From: Rhodospirillaceae bacterium
GTDB lineage: Bacteria > Pseudomonadota > Alphaproteobacteria > Reyranellales > Reyranellaceae
Assembly: GCA_009772935.1 (NCBI GenBank)
Contig: WOUR01000037.1
Location: forward strand, 1 to 59,046
Direction: 5' to 3'
Length of the DNA stretch: 59,046 nt
Both the position numbers and the translations under genes were made by a program. Below the pieces are notes generated by a model, which was given only the letters and a program-made list of their open reading frames with translations, searched no databases and had not been told where the DNA came from. Below, one piece after another: positions 51,356-59,046 of this stretch. How positions within the stretch are numbered: position 1 is the first letter of the stretch; each line of letters opens with the position of its first letter.

Positions 51356-52174
51356 ATGCTGATCGCCCAGATCACCGACACCCATATCAAGCTGCCGGGC
51401 AAGCTCGCCTACAGGAAAGTCGACACGGCTTCGATGCTGCGCCGCTGCGTGCAGGAGCTGCTGGCGCTCAGCCCGCAGCCCGACATCGTCCTGCTGACCG
51501 GCGACCTGGTCGATCTCGGACGACCGGAAGAGTACGAGCACCTGAAGTCGATTCTGGCGCCGATCAGGCAGCGCGTCATCGCCATCCCCGGCAATCACGA
51601 CGAGCGCGAGGCGATGCGCGACGCCTTCCGCGACGGCGGCTATCTGCCAACGGAAGGGAAGTTCCTCCAGTTCGCGATCGACGACTATCCGCTGCGCCTC
51701 ATCGGCCTCGACACGCTGATCCCGGGGCAGGGCGGCGGCGAACTCTGCCACGAGCGGCTCGACTGGCTCGACCGCGCGCTGGCCGAACGGCCCGATGTGC
51801 CGACGCTGGTGATGATGCACCATCCGCCCTTCGTCACCGGCATCGGCCACATGGACAAGATCGGCCTTTCAGGCCGCGAAGCCTTTGCCGGGATCGTGGC
51901 GCGTCACGACCAGGTCGAGCTGATCCTGTGCGGCCATCTCCATCGCACGATCCACGCTCAGGTCGGCGGTCGCCCCGCCCTGACCTGCCCCAGTCCCGCG
52001 CATCAGGTCGCGCTCGACATCCATCCCGATGCCCCCAGCCGCTTCCGCATGGAGCCGCCGGGTTTCATGCTGCACTGGTGGAACGACGGCCAGCTGGTCA
52101 CCCACGCCGCCGTCATCGGCGACTATGACGGCCCGTACCCGTTCTTCGACGCCGACGGCAAGCTGATCGACTGA
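51356..52174 (+). CDS. Calcineurin-like phosphodiesterase, GpdQ-like
   Basis: This 272-residue metallophosphoesterase begins MLIAQITDTHIK (DxH), and continues with LLTGDLVDLGRPEEY (GD), IPGNHDERE (GNHD), MMHHPPF and CGHLHRTI (GHxH). All dinuclear metal ligands are present. The GRPEEY after GDLVD and the general layout match glycerophosphodiesterase GpdQ, and CpdA-type cAMP phosphodiesterase is the alternative. GAGGAG precedes the ATG. It ends the DeoR/ABC operon, where cleaving an imported glycerophosphodiester makes sense. Its 3' end overlaps the convergent AraC gene by 52 bases. Confidence 0.88.
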   Translation: MLIAQITDTHIKLPGKLAYRKVDTASMLRRCVQELLALSPQPDIVLLTGDLVDLGRPEEYEHLKSILAPIRQRVIAIPGNHDEREAMRDAFRDGGYLPTEGKFLQFAIDDYPLRLIGLDTLIPGQGGGELCHERLDWLDRALAERPDVPTLVMMHHPPFVTGIGHMDKIGLSGREAFAGIVARHDQVELILCGHLHRTIHAQVGGRPALTCPSPAHQVALDIHPDAPSRFRMEPPGFMLHWWNDGQLVTHAAVIGDYDGPYPFFDADGKLID

Positions 52175-53079
52175 GCCGCACTTTCCCGAGATCGGGCGAA
52201 CGCGCCGGGAGAGATACCGACCCGTCGGCGAAAGGCCGTACTGAAAGCGCTGGCGGATTCGTAGCCGATGTCGTCGGCAAGACGATCGAGCGACTTCGCC
52301 CCGCGCCCGAGTGCATCCTGTGCCAGCGCCATCCGCCAGCGCGCGAGATACTCCATCGGGGCGCAGCCCAGCGCTCGGGTGAAACGGGCGGCAAACGCCG
52401 AGCGCGACATGCCGGCGAGACGTGCAAGTTCGGCGACCGTCCAGCCGCCGCGGACATCCTGATGCATCGCGCGCAGGGCGCCGGCGAGCGCCGGATCGCG
52501 CAGCCCCGCCAGCAGGCCGGTCGGCAAAGTATCGGCCTCGACACCGGGTCGACGCAGGCATTCGACCAGCATGACCTCGAGCAGGCGCTGCAGGATCATC
52601 TCGCGGCCGGGCTGGTCGGCCTCACATTCCTCGCGCAGCAGTTGGACGAGGCGCGCGAGGCGGGTCGTATCGCTTTCGGCGGCGCGGACATGGATCATGC
52701 GTGGCAACAGACCGGTCAGCAGCGCGGCATTGACCGGCTCGATCCGGAAGGCGCCGCCCAGAATCTGCACGTCGGGATCGCCGTCGGGGTCGCCGTGCCG
52801 GACAGGCTTCTCCGACGGCTCGACCCGCTCGCAGGCGACGCCGGGATGGCTGAACAGGGCGAAGGCGGGGGATGCAGGCAGCAGCACGAAGTCGCCGCGC
52901 TCCAGCAGCACCGGCTCGCCGCCGTCGAGCGCCAGCCAGCACCGGCCATCGAGCACGAGGCCGAAGCCCGGCTGATCGTAGGCGTCGTAGCCCACGCCCC
53001 AGCGGCCCCGGCCGGTGATCGGCTTGGACAGGGCAGCGTGGGGTCGCAACAGCCCGATGACGTCGCTGAACGGATCCAT
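52123..53079 (-). CDS. AraC-family transcriptional regulator
   Basis: The 318-residue protein has an N-terminal cupin-like sensor domain of the AraC_binding_2/cupin_6 type (WLALDGGEPVLLERGDFVLLPAS) and a C-terminal pair of helix-turn-helices (WTVAELARLAGMSRSAFAAR; IGYESASAFSTAFRRRVG). I choose ATG 53079, though ATG 53124 is also possible. Neither has a strong ribosome site. It diverges from the SDR gene with an AT-rich gap, so it probably activates that gene. Regulators of this type often pair with short-chain dehydrogenases or NAD(P)H oxidoreductases. Confidence 0.88.
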   Translation of the reverse strand: MDPFSDVIGLLRPHAALSKPITGRGRWGVGYDAYDQPGFGLVLDGRCWLALDGGEPVLLERGDFVLLPASPAFALFSHPGVACERVEPSEKPVRHGDPDGDPDVQILGGAFRIEPVNAALLTGLLPRMIHVRAAESDTTRLARLVQLLREECEADQPGREMILQRLLEVMLVECLRRPGVEADTLPTGLLAGLRDPALAGALRAMHQDVRGGWTVAELARLAGMSRSAFAARFTRALGCAPMEYLARWRMALAQDALGRGAKSLDRLADDIGYESASAFSTAFRRRVGISPGAFARSRESAAQSISLPSASKNGYGPS

Positions 53080-53173
53080 TCTGGACGATTCATAATCAAT
53101 CACGGACTTCGGATTATATATCATCCCAGCCAGATGACTATCCTGGGCACACCAACCGCCAGCGGAGCATCAC

Positions 53174-53998
53174 ATGGCCCAGACAGTCCTCATCACCGGC
53201 ACCTCATCCGGCTACGGCAAGGCGATGGTCGAGCTTTTCCTTGATCGCGGCTGGAACGTGCTCGCCACCATGCGGCGGCCGGATCCGACAGTGTTCGCCA
53301 GCTCGTCGGAGCGGCTGAAGCTGCTGCCGCTCGACGTCACAGACACCGCCAGCATCGACCGGGCGATCACCGATGGCATCGCCGCCTTTGGCGCCATCGA
53401 CGTGCTGGTGAACAACGCCGGCATCGGCCTCGCTTCGGTCGTCGAGGCGACGCCCAACAGCCTGATGCGCGAGATCTTCGAGACCAACACGTTCGGCGTC
53501 TTCGCAACCTGTCGCGCCATCATCCCCCAGATGCGACGGCAGGGACACGGCACCATCATCAACGTGACGTCGAGCGTCACCCTGGGCGTCATGCCGCTGG
53601 TCGCGGTCTATGCCGCCAGCAAGTGTGCCGTCGAAGGTTTTACGGAGTCGCTCTCGTATGAGCTGGGCGCCTTCGATATCAAGGCGCGTCTGGTCGAGCC
53701 CGGCTACGCACCGACGACCAACCTCACGGCCAACGGCAGCGCGCGCATGCAGGACGTGTTTCCGGAAGAGTATGGCGCCTTCACACAGTCCTGCTTCGCC
53801 AACATGGCCAACTACCCGACGCGCTACTGCACCGAGGCGGAAGTTGCCGAAGCGACGTTCATGGCTGCGACGGACGAAAGTGACCGGATCCGCTATCCCG
53901 CCGGCGCCGATTCGAAGCTCCTTGCGGAACTGCGCTGGTCGACGTCGGAGGCGCACTACCTGCAGAAGATGCGGGACATGTTCGGGTCTCAAAGATAA
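53174..53998 (+). CDS. Short-chain dehydrogenase/reductase
   Basis: This 274-residue classical SDR has the cofactor motif TGTSSGYGKAM at residue ~8, the NNAGIG structural motif near 80, an active-site Ser in NVTSSVT near 135 and YAASK near 150. Arg in MRRPDP after strand 2 suggests NADP(H). It oxidises or reduces a small alcohol/ketone, substrate unknown. GGAG lies before the ATG. It is divergent from the AraC regulator that likely controls it. Confidence 0.9.
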   Translation: MAQTVLITGTSSGYGKAMVELFLDRGWNVLATMRRPDPTVFASSSERLKLLPLDVTDTASIDRAITDGIAAFGAIDVLVNNAGIGLASVVEATPNSLMREIFETNTFGVFATCRAIIPQMRRQGHGTIINVTSSVTLGVMPLVAVYAASKCAVEGFTESLSYELGAFDIKARLVEPGYAPTTNLTANGSARMQDVFPEEYGAFTQSCFANMANYPTRYCTEAEVAEATFMAATDESDRIRYPAGADSKLLAELRWSTSEAHYLQKMRDMFGSQR

Positions 53999-54055
53999 GC
54001 GCGTCGTTCGAAAACGCTGCGATCGTGTTCGGCGCTTCGAGCCCGCCCCAAAGCG

Positions 54056-54628
54056 TCAGATCGCGTGCTCGGGGTCCTTGGCCTTCGCCTTGACCGGGCC
54101 GCGCTCGGCCTCCTCGCGTTCCTGTTCCTTCCGCGCCTTGAGGAGCTTGCGAAGGATCATGTTTCGCTTCAGCGCCGAGATGTGGTCGATGAACAGCACG
54201 CCGTCGAGATGGTCGATCTCGTGCTGGACGCAGGTCGCCAGCAGGCCCTCGCAGGCAAGGTCCTGCTGCTTGCCGTCGCGGTCGAGATAGCGGACGGTAA
54301 CCTTGGCCGGACGGACCACATCGGAATAGTGATCGGGCACCGACAGGCAGCCTTCCTCGTAGGAGACGTCCTCATCGGAGGCTTCGACGATCTCGGGGTT
54401 GGCCATGAAGAGCGGGCCGGTCTTGGTGTCCTCGCGGTCGATGTCGAGCACGATGACGCGCTTCAGCACGCCGACCTGCGGCGCGGCGAGGCCGATGCCC
54501 GGCGCGTCGTACATCGTCTCCAGCATGTCATCCATGAGCTGGCGGACGCCGGCGTCCACCGTCTCGACGGGCAGGGACTTCTTCTTCAGGCGCGGATCGG
54601 GCGCGGTCAGGATGGGCAGGAGAGCCAT
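54056..54628 (-). CDS. def: Peptide deformylase
   Basis: This 190-residue enzyme has the three deformylase motifs GIGLAAPQVG (residue ~45), EEGCLSVPD (~95, Cys metal ligand) and QHEIDHLDGVLF (~140, HExxH). It removes the formyl group from new proteins. An Arg/Glu-rich C-terminal tail (KARKEQEREEAERGP) extends past the catalytic domain. It lies downstream of argB on the same strand, 49 bases away. In many genomes def precedes fmt, which is absent here. Confidence 0.96.
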   Translation of the reverse strand: MALLPILTAPDPRLKKKSLPVETVDAGVRQLMDDMLETMYDAPGIGLAAPQVGVLKRVIVLDIDREDTKTGPLFMANPEIVEASDEDVSYEEGCLSVPDHYSDVVRPAKVTVRYLDRDGKQQDLACEGLLATCVQHEIDHLDGVLFIDHISALKRNMILRKLLKARKEQEREEAERGPVKAKAKDPEHAI

Positions 54629-54677
54629 CGGGCCTAAATATGCGGGGGAATGGGGCTTTTCAAGGTCACGCCGGGAA

Positions 54678-55592
54678 TCACGTGCGGCGCACCATCGTGC
54701 CGACGCCGGCCTCGGTGAAGACCTCGAGCAGGAGGCAGTGCGGCACGCGCCCGTCCATGATGACGGCGGCTTCGACGCCCGAATTCACGGCATCGATGCA
54801 GTTCTCGACCTTGGGAATCATGCCGCCGGAGATCGTGCCGTCGGCGATGAGGGCGCGGGCCTGGTCGATCGTCATGTCGGAGATCACCTTGCCGTCCTTG
54901 TCGAGGACGCCCGGGACGTCGGTCAGGAACAGCAGGCGCTTGGCCTTCATCGCGCCGGCAATCGCGCCGGCCGAAGTGTCGGCATTGATGTTGTAGGTCA
55001 GCTCGTCGTCGACGCCGAACCCGATCGGGGCGACCACCGGGATAACATCGGCGCGGCGCAGCTGTTCCAGCACCATGACGTTGATGCGAGCGGGCTCGCC
55101 GACCTGCTTCAGGTCGACCTTGAGCAGCTCACCGGTCTTCGGATCGCGCATCTCGGTGACCTTCTTGGCCAGGATCAGGTTGCCGTCCTTGCCGCAGATG
55201 CCGACGGCGATGCCGCCGCACTCGTTGATGTCGGCCACGATCGCCTTGTTGATCGAGCCGGCCAGGACCATTTCGACGATCTCCATCGTCGCGGCGTCGG
55301 TGACGCGCAGTCCGTTCACGAACGTGCTCTTGACGCCGACCCGCTCCAGCATCTTGTTGATCTGGGGCCCGCCGCCATGGACCACGATCGGGTTCATGCC
55401 GACCTGCTTCATCAGCACGACGTCGCGGGCGACCAGGTCGCCGAGCTTCGGGTCGGTCATGGCGTGGCCGCCATATTTCACGACGAAGGTGGCGTCGTTG
55501 TGCCGGCGCATGTAGGGGAGCGCCTTGGAGATGGTCTCCGCCATGCGGATGAGCCGCTTCTGCTCCTTGTCCGGTTGAACAGCCTCGGCCAT
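54678..55592 (-). CDS. argB: Acetylglutamate kinase
   Basis: This 304-residue amino-acid kinase has FVVKYGGHAM near residue 42, IVVHGGGPQI near 75, and the C-terminal nucleotide-binding region (LLFLTDVPGVLD, GGMIPKVENCIDAV). It phosphorylates N-acetylglutamate in arginine synthesis. The ~30-residue N-terminal helix (KRLIRMAETISKALPYMRRH) is the type that makes hexameric, arginine-inhibited kinases, so feedback inhibition is likely. I choose ATG 55592 rather than the upstream extension, which is not family-like. It is followed by def. Confidence 0.96.
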   Translation of the reverse strand: MAEAVQPDKEQKRLIRMAETISKALPYMRRHNDATFVVKYGGHAMTDPKLGDLVARDVVLMKQVGMNPIVVHGGGPQINKMLERVGVKSTFVNGLRVTDAATMEIVEMVLAGSINKAIVADINECGGIAVGICGKDGNLILAKKVTEMRDPKTGELLKVDLKQVGEPARINVMVLEQLRRADVIPVVAPIGFGVDDELTYNINADTSAGAIAGAMKAKRLLFLTDVPGVLDKDGKVISDMTIDQARALIADGTISGGMIPKVENCIDAVNSGVEAAVIMDGRVPHCLLLEVFTEAGVGTMVRRT

Positions 55593-55720
55593 TTCACAGC
55601 ATCCCCAGTTGAACGAAAGCCCTCTCCGGTTCGGGAGAGGGCCGAGCAATCGCCGAGGCGCATAATATATCAGGCGGCTTACGGATAGAAGAACCGGACC
55701 CGCCGCGTCAGGATGTCCGC

Positions 55721-56407
55721 ATGGCAGCTTCCCACCGCCTCGACAGCGAAACCCTGGCCGATCGTGGCTTCACCGTGGTCCGCAACCTGATCGGCCCCGA
55801 GGAATGCCGCGCGCTGGCCGCGCTGTGGCCCGAGCAGGCGCGGTTTCGCAAGCATATCGTCATGCAGCGCCACGGCTACGGTCAGGGCGAGTACCAGTAC
55901 TTCGCCTACGATCTGCCGGCGTCCGTCGAGCGGCTGCGCCAGGCGCTCTATCCCGAACTCGCCAAAGTGGCCAACGAGTGGAACGCACGGCTGGGGCGAC
56001 CCAAGCGCTTCCCGCCCGACCTGAAGGACTGGCTGCGCGAATGCCACCAAGCCGGCCAGACCCGACCGACGCCGCTCCTGCTGCGCTACGGGCCCGGAGA
56101 CTACAATTGCCTGCACCGCGACCTCTACGGCGAGATGGTCTTCCCGCTGCAGGTCGTCGTCCTGCTGAGCGCGCCGGGCCGGGATTTCACCGGCGGCGAG
56201 TTCATGCTGGTCGAGCAGCGCGCCCGCATGCAGTCACGCGGCGAGGTCGTGCCGCTGGAGCAGGGCGATGCCGCGATCTTCGCCGTGAACGAGCGGCCGG
56301 CGAAGGGGCTCCGCGGCTGGCACCGCACCGCGATGCGCCACGGCGTCTCGAGCCTGCGCACCGGCGAGCGCTTCACGCTCGGCCTGATCTTCCACGACGC
56401 GGCTTAG
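55721..56407 (+). CDS. 2OG-Fe(II) oxygenase
   Basis: The 228-residue protein has a double-stranded beta-helix pattern with HxD in NCLHRDLYGE (~residue 131), a distal His in RHGVSSLRTG (~208) and a following Arg for 2-oxoglutarate (GERFTLGLIFHD). It begins LADRGFTVVRNLIGPEECRALAALWP, and GGEFMLVEQRARMQS is typical of the proline-4-hydroxylase-like 2OG family. The substrate could be a protein or small molecule. It lies on the opposite strand between argB and engB, interrupting what is usually a continuous yidC-engB-argB order. Confidence 0.82.
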   Translation: MAASHRLDSETLADRGFTVVRNLIGPEECRALAALWPEQARFRKHIVMQRHGYGQGEYQYFAYDLPASVERLRQALYPELAKVANEWNARLGRPKRFPPDLKDWLRECHQAGQTRPTPLLLRYGPGDYNCLHRDLYGEMVFPLQVVVLLSAPGRDFTGGEFMLVEQRARMQSRGEVVPLEQGDAAIFAVNERPAKGLRGWHRTAMRHGVSSLRTGERFTLGLIFHDAA

Positions 56408-56430
56408 CCGGGAACGAACCTTCAACAACG

Positions 56431-56540
56431 ACCTCACCCTGAGGAGCGCTCCACAGGAGCGCGTCTCGAAGGGTGGGCACGAGCACCACGTCCGTTGCCC
56501 ATCCTTCGAGACGGCCCTGCGGGCCTCCTCAGGATGAGGT
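56431..56540. repeat. Palindromic intergenic repeat, family A, copy 2
   Basis: This second copy of the element at 29051-29159 has the same bounding arms (CCTCACCCTGAGGAG ... CTCCTCAGGATGAGG), the same inner arms (CGTCTCGAAGGGTGGG ... CCCATCCTTCGAGACG) and a shared centre (ACGAGCACC ... GTTGCCCATCC). The small hairpins within the arms are exchanged: here the left is GCGCTC-cac-(A/G)GAGCGC and the right is GGCCC-tgc-GGGCC. It lies between the convergent 2OG oxygenase and engB genes. Confidence 0.8.
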
Positions 56541-56550
56541 CGTATGAGCG

Positions 56551-57213
56551 CTAAACCTGTGCGACGGCGACGATCTCGGCGCGCAGTTCGGGAATGCCGA
56601 AGCCGGTCTCGCTGCTGGTCGGCAGGACCTCGGGATGGGCGGCCCCGTGCTTGCGGGCGATCGCCTCGGCCGCCTTGACGGCGCGCGGGAGGTCGGCCGC
56701 GCGCAGATAGTCGGTCTTGGTGAGGAGGAGCTGGTAGGAGACGGCGGCGCTGTCGAGGTTGCGCATCGTCTCGCGATCGCTCTCCTTCACCCCGTGACGG
56801 CTGTCGATCAGCACGAAGATGCGCATCAGCGTCGGACGGCCGCGCAGGTAGGCCGAGGCGAGGTCCTGCCATGTCTCCTTCATCGAGCGCGACACCTTGG
56901 CGAAGCCGTAACCGGGCAGGTCGACCAGCATCAGACGGTCGGCCAGGTTGAAGAAATTGACCTGCCGCGTGTGACCGGGATTGGCCGAGACGCGCGCCAA
57001 GGTGCGCCGGCCGGTGAGGGCGTTCACCAGGCTCGACTTGCCGACGTTGGAGCGGCCGGCGAAGGCCACTTCCGGCAGCGAAATGCCGGGCAGCGATTCG
57101 ATCGACGCGGCGCCCGAGACGAAGTCGCAGGGGCCCGCAAATAGCTTGCGGGCCGCCTCGATCTCGGCCGGCGAATGCCCCTTCTCGATCTCGTCAGGCG
57201 ACTTGTCCGGCAT
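56551..57213 (-). CDS. engB: Ribosome-biogenesis GTPase EngB (YihA/YsxC)
   Basis: This 220-residue small GTPase has G1 GRSNVGKSSL (~residue 54), G2 region GHTRQVNFF, G3 DLPGYGFAKV, G4 TKTD and G5 TSSETG, all in YihA order, with the WQDLASAYLRGRPTLM helix. It is essential for 50S subunit assembly in many bacteria. ATG 57213 overlaps the yidC stop (ATGA), so translation is coupled. Confidence 0.95.
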   Translation of the reverse strand: MPDKSPDEIEKGHSPAEIEAARKLFAGPCDFVSGAASIESLPGISLPEVAFAGRSNVGKSSLVNALTGRRTLARVSANPGHTRQVNFFNLADRLMLVDLPGYGFAKVSRSMKETWQDLASAYLRGRPTLMRIFVLIDSRHGVKESDRETMRNLDSAAVSYQLLLTKTDYLRAADLPRAVKAAEAIARKHGAAHPEVLPTSSETGFGIPELRAEIVAVAQV

Positions 57214-59030
57214 CAGTTCTTCTTGCCGGAGCCCTTGCCGCCCTTCTTTTCGTTGGCCTGGGCCACCGGTGCGGGTGTCGCCGGCACCGCCTTGCCGCCG
57301 ATCGGCGCGCCGTGGCGGCGCATGATCATGTACTGCTGCGCGATCGACAGCGTGTTGCTCCACGCCCAGTAGATCACCAGGCCGGCGGCGAAGGGCGCCA
57401 GCATGAAGGTGAACAGGATCGGCAGGAACTGGAACACGCGCGCCTGCACCGGATCGGTCGGCTGCGGGTTCAGCTTCTGCTGCAGATACATCGTGACGCC
57501 CATGATCATGGGCCAGATGCCGATGTTGAAGAAGTGCAGGAACGACGGGACGTCCCACGGGAACATCCCGAAGCCGGTCAGGATCGTGAGCGGATCGGGC
57601 GCGGACAGGTCCTTGATCCAGCCGTAGAACGGCTGGTGCCGCATCTCGATCGTTGTGTAGAGCACCTTGTAGAGCGCGAAGAACACCGGGATCTGCACGA
57701 GGATGGGCAGGCAGCCCGCCGCCGGGTTCACCTTCTCGCGGCGATAGAGCTGCATCAGCTCCTGGTTCATGCGCTGGCGGTCCTCGCCATAGCGCTCCTT
57801 GAGCTTCTCCATTTCGGGCTGGAGCCGCTTCATCTTGCTCATCGCCGCATAGGACTTGTTGGCCAGCGGGAAGAACACGGCCTTCACGATCACGGTCAGC
57901 ACAAGAATCGACAGGCCGAAATTGCCAAGATGCACGTAGAGCCACTCGAGCAGCCAGAACAGCGGCTTGGTGAAGAACCAGAACCAGCCCCAGTCGATCG
58001 TGAGGTCGAACTTCTCGATGCCGTACTTGCTTTCGTAGTCGGAGATCACCCGCACGATCTTCGCGCCGGCGAACAGCTTGGCATCCGTCGTGGCGTTGGC
58101 ACCGGGAGCGACCGTGACTCCGTTCGCGACATAATCGATCTGGTATTTCACGTCGGCGCCCGCGCCGGTCTGCTTGATCGAGACGTCGACCTTGGACTTC
58201 TGGTCGGGCACCAGCACGGACATCCAGTACTTGTCGGTGATGCCGACCCAGCCGCCCGTCGTGGCGATCTTCTGCTGCTTGTTGCCCTTGAAGTCGGAAT
58301 AGCTGAATTCCTTCAGCGTGCCGTTGAAGACGCCGTACGGACCCTCATGCAGGATGTACATGCCCTCATAGGTCGGCTCGCCGTAGCGGACGATGAGGCT
58401 CCACGGGAACAGGGTCACCGGCTTGTCGGTCTTGTTGTCGACGCTCTGCTTCACGTCGAACATGAAGAACTCGTCGATCGAAACCGTGAGACCGAACACC
58501 AGCCCTTCGCCATTGTCCCAGGTCAGCTTGACCGGCTTGCCGGGCGCCACCGTCGGCGAGTCGGAGGTCCACACCGTTTCGGGGCCGGGAACCTTGATCG
58601 CGGCATCGGACGAGGACCAGCCGAACTCGGCGTAGTAGGGATGCGCGCTGCCGACCGGCGACAGGACGGGCACCGGCGGGCTCTTGGGATCGATGGTTTC
58701 GCGGTACTTCACGAGCTGCACGTCGTCGATGCGCGCGCCCTTGAGCGAGAGCGAGCCGGTGAGCTCGGCGGTGTTGAAGGTGACACGCGGCGTGAGCGCC
58801 ACGGCTTCGCCGCGGCCGACCACCCGCTGCTGCGTCGGCACGGCGCCCGGACCGGGTTGCGTGCCGGGGGCGCCCGGCTGTCCCGTCGGTGCGGCGGGGG
58901 CACCGGACTGCGTCGTCGCCTGCTGCTGGGTCGTATTGGTCGCCTGCTTGGACGGCGGGAACGCCACCTGCCAGCCCACGATGATCAGCACCGAAAGGAC
59001 GATGGCGACGATAAAATTCTTCTGATCCAT
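57213..59030 (-). CDS. yidC: Membrane protein insertase YidC
   Basis: The full-length 605-residue YidC starts with MDQKNFIVAIVLSVLIIVGW (helix 1). A Pro/Gln/Thr-rich linker follows, then a large periplasmic beta-supersandwich domain (residues ~95-345), then the conserved five-helix core with FWLLEWLYVHLGNFGLSIL, QPEMEKLKERYGEDRQRM in the cytoplasmic hairpin loop and LPILVQIPVFFALYKVL. It inserts inner-membrane proteins alone or with SecYEG. The start is 16 bases from the window edge, and rnpA/rpmH would be expected upstream. It ends overlapping engB. Confidence 0.97.
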   Translation of the reverse strand: MDQKNFIVAIVLSVLIIVGWQVAFPPSKQATNTTQQQATTQSGAPAAPTGQPGAPGTQPGPGAVPTQQRVVGRGEAVALTPRVTFNTAELTGSLSLKGARIDDVQLVKYRETIDPKSPPVPVLSPVGSAHPYYAEFGWSSSDAAIKVPGPETVWTSDSPTVAPGKPVKLTWDNGEGLVFGLTVSIDEFFMFDVKQSVDNKTDKPVTLFPWSLIVRYGEPTYEGMYILHEGPYGVFNGTLKEFSYSDFKGNKQQKIATTGGWVGITDKYWMSVLVPDQKSKVDVSIKQTGAGADVKYQIDYVANGVTVAPGANATTDAKLFAGAKIVRVISDYESKYGIEKFDLTIDWGWFWFFTKPLFWLLEWLYVHLGNFGLSILVLTVIVKAVFFPLANKSYAAMSKMKRLQPEMEKLKERYGEDRQRMNQELMQLYRREKVNPAAGCLPILVQIPVFFALYKVLYTTIEMRHQPFYGWIKDLSAPDPLTILTGFGMFPWDVPSFLHFFNIGIWPMIMGVTMYLQQKLNPQPTDPVQARVFQFLPILFTFMLAPFAAGLVIYWAWSNTLSIAQQYMIMRRHGAPIGGKAVPATPAPVAQANEKKGGKGSGKKN

Positions 59031-59046
59031 TTGTCGGCGATCTTTC

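Noticed and set aside
57214..57945. Upstream extension of EngB across yidC
   Set aside because: It is a shadow of yidC codons; the ATG overlapping the yidC stop gives a standard-length EngB.

Overview
The window is a high-GC, densely coded chromosomal segment of an alphaproteobacterium. Three things point there: the neighbourhoods grpE-dnaK-dnaJ and yidC-engB-argB-def, a CarD-type regulator beside an FdxA-type 7Fe ferredoxin, and a bacterial Suv3-like helicase. A Rhodospirillales/Reyranella-like host is my guess from overall flavour and is not demonstrated. I see no rRNA, tRNA, CRISPR array, insertion sequence or prophage. Almost everything is ordinary chromosome carrying metabolic and transport operons.

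Layout. 1-3.8 kb: the 3' end of a large NAD-glutamate dehydrogenase, a lipoprotein, an epoxide-hydrolase-like protein and a zinc-type ABC permease/ATPase pair behind a Zur-box-like palindrome. 3.9-14.2 kb: a DUF1223 protein, a Suv3-like helicase, an S4 protein, ferredoxin, CarD, a pseudo-phosphatase that has lost its metal ligands, an M48 lipoprotein peptidase, proline iminopeptidase and a TauD-like oxygenase. 14.3-18.3 kb: grpE, dnaK and dnaJ, with heat-shock-type promoter candidates and a perfect hairpin between dnaK and dnaJ. 18.5-25.3 kb: a periplasmic PRC-barrel protein; a GntR / phytanoyl-CoA-dioxygenase-like / SAF-dehydrogenase operon with a perfect operator palindrome; a glycerophosphodiesterase; HtpX-like and LemA proteins; an NTF2-like protein.

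25.3-41 kb: dapD, nudB, a VapBC-type toxin-antitoxin pair, an MFS transporter, several small enzyme-like proteins, regulator/target pairs (MarR/DUF1428, LysR/AEC transporter), nth, DUF2244, dapB, an orphan gene of different base composition, an MlrC-like peptidase, tag, a haloacid dehalogenase, and an amidase with a tiny partner. 41-46.6 kb: a complete peptide-type ABC transporter (binding protein, two permeases, two ATPases) divergent from the amidase pair. 46.7-52.2 kb: a DeoR/GlpR-type regulator, a second ABC transporter and a GpdQ-like phosphodiesterase, which together look like a glycerophosphodiester uptake and cleavage operon. Its ATPase gene carries a deletion/frameshift that removes the Walker B strand. 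52.1-59 kb: an AraC regulator and SDR pair, def, argB, a 2OG-Fe(II) oxygenase, engB and yidC.

Several convergent gene ends hold long palindromic repeats. Two copies (29.05 and 56.43 kb) belong to one family and have their small internal hairpins exchanged between left and right arms. A third element (33.97 kb) has the same architecture with unrelated sequence. The observations most worth following up are the pseudo-phosphatase beside CarD, the damaged ABC ATPase inside the candidate glycerophosphodiester operon, the hairpin-swapped repeats, and the GntR operon whose operator, promoter and apparently leaderless start overlap.
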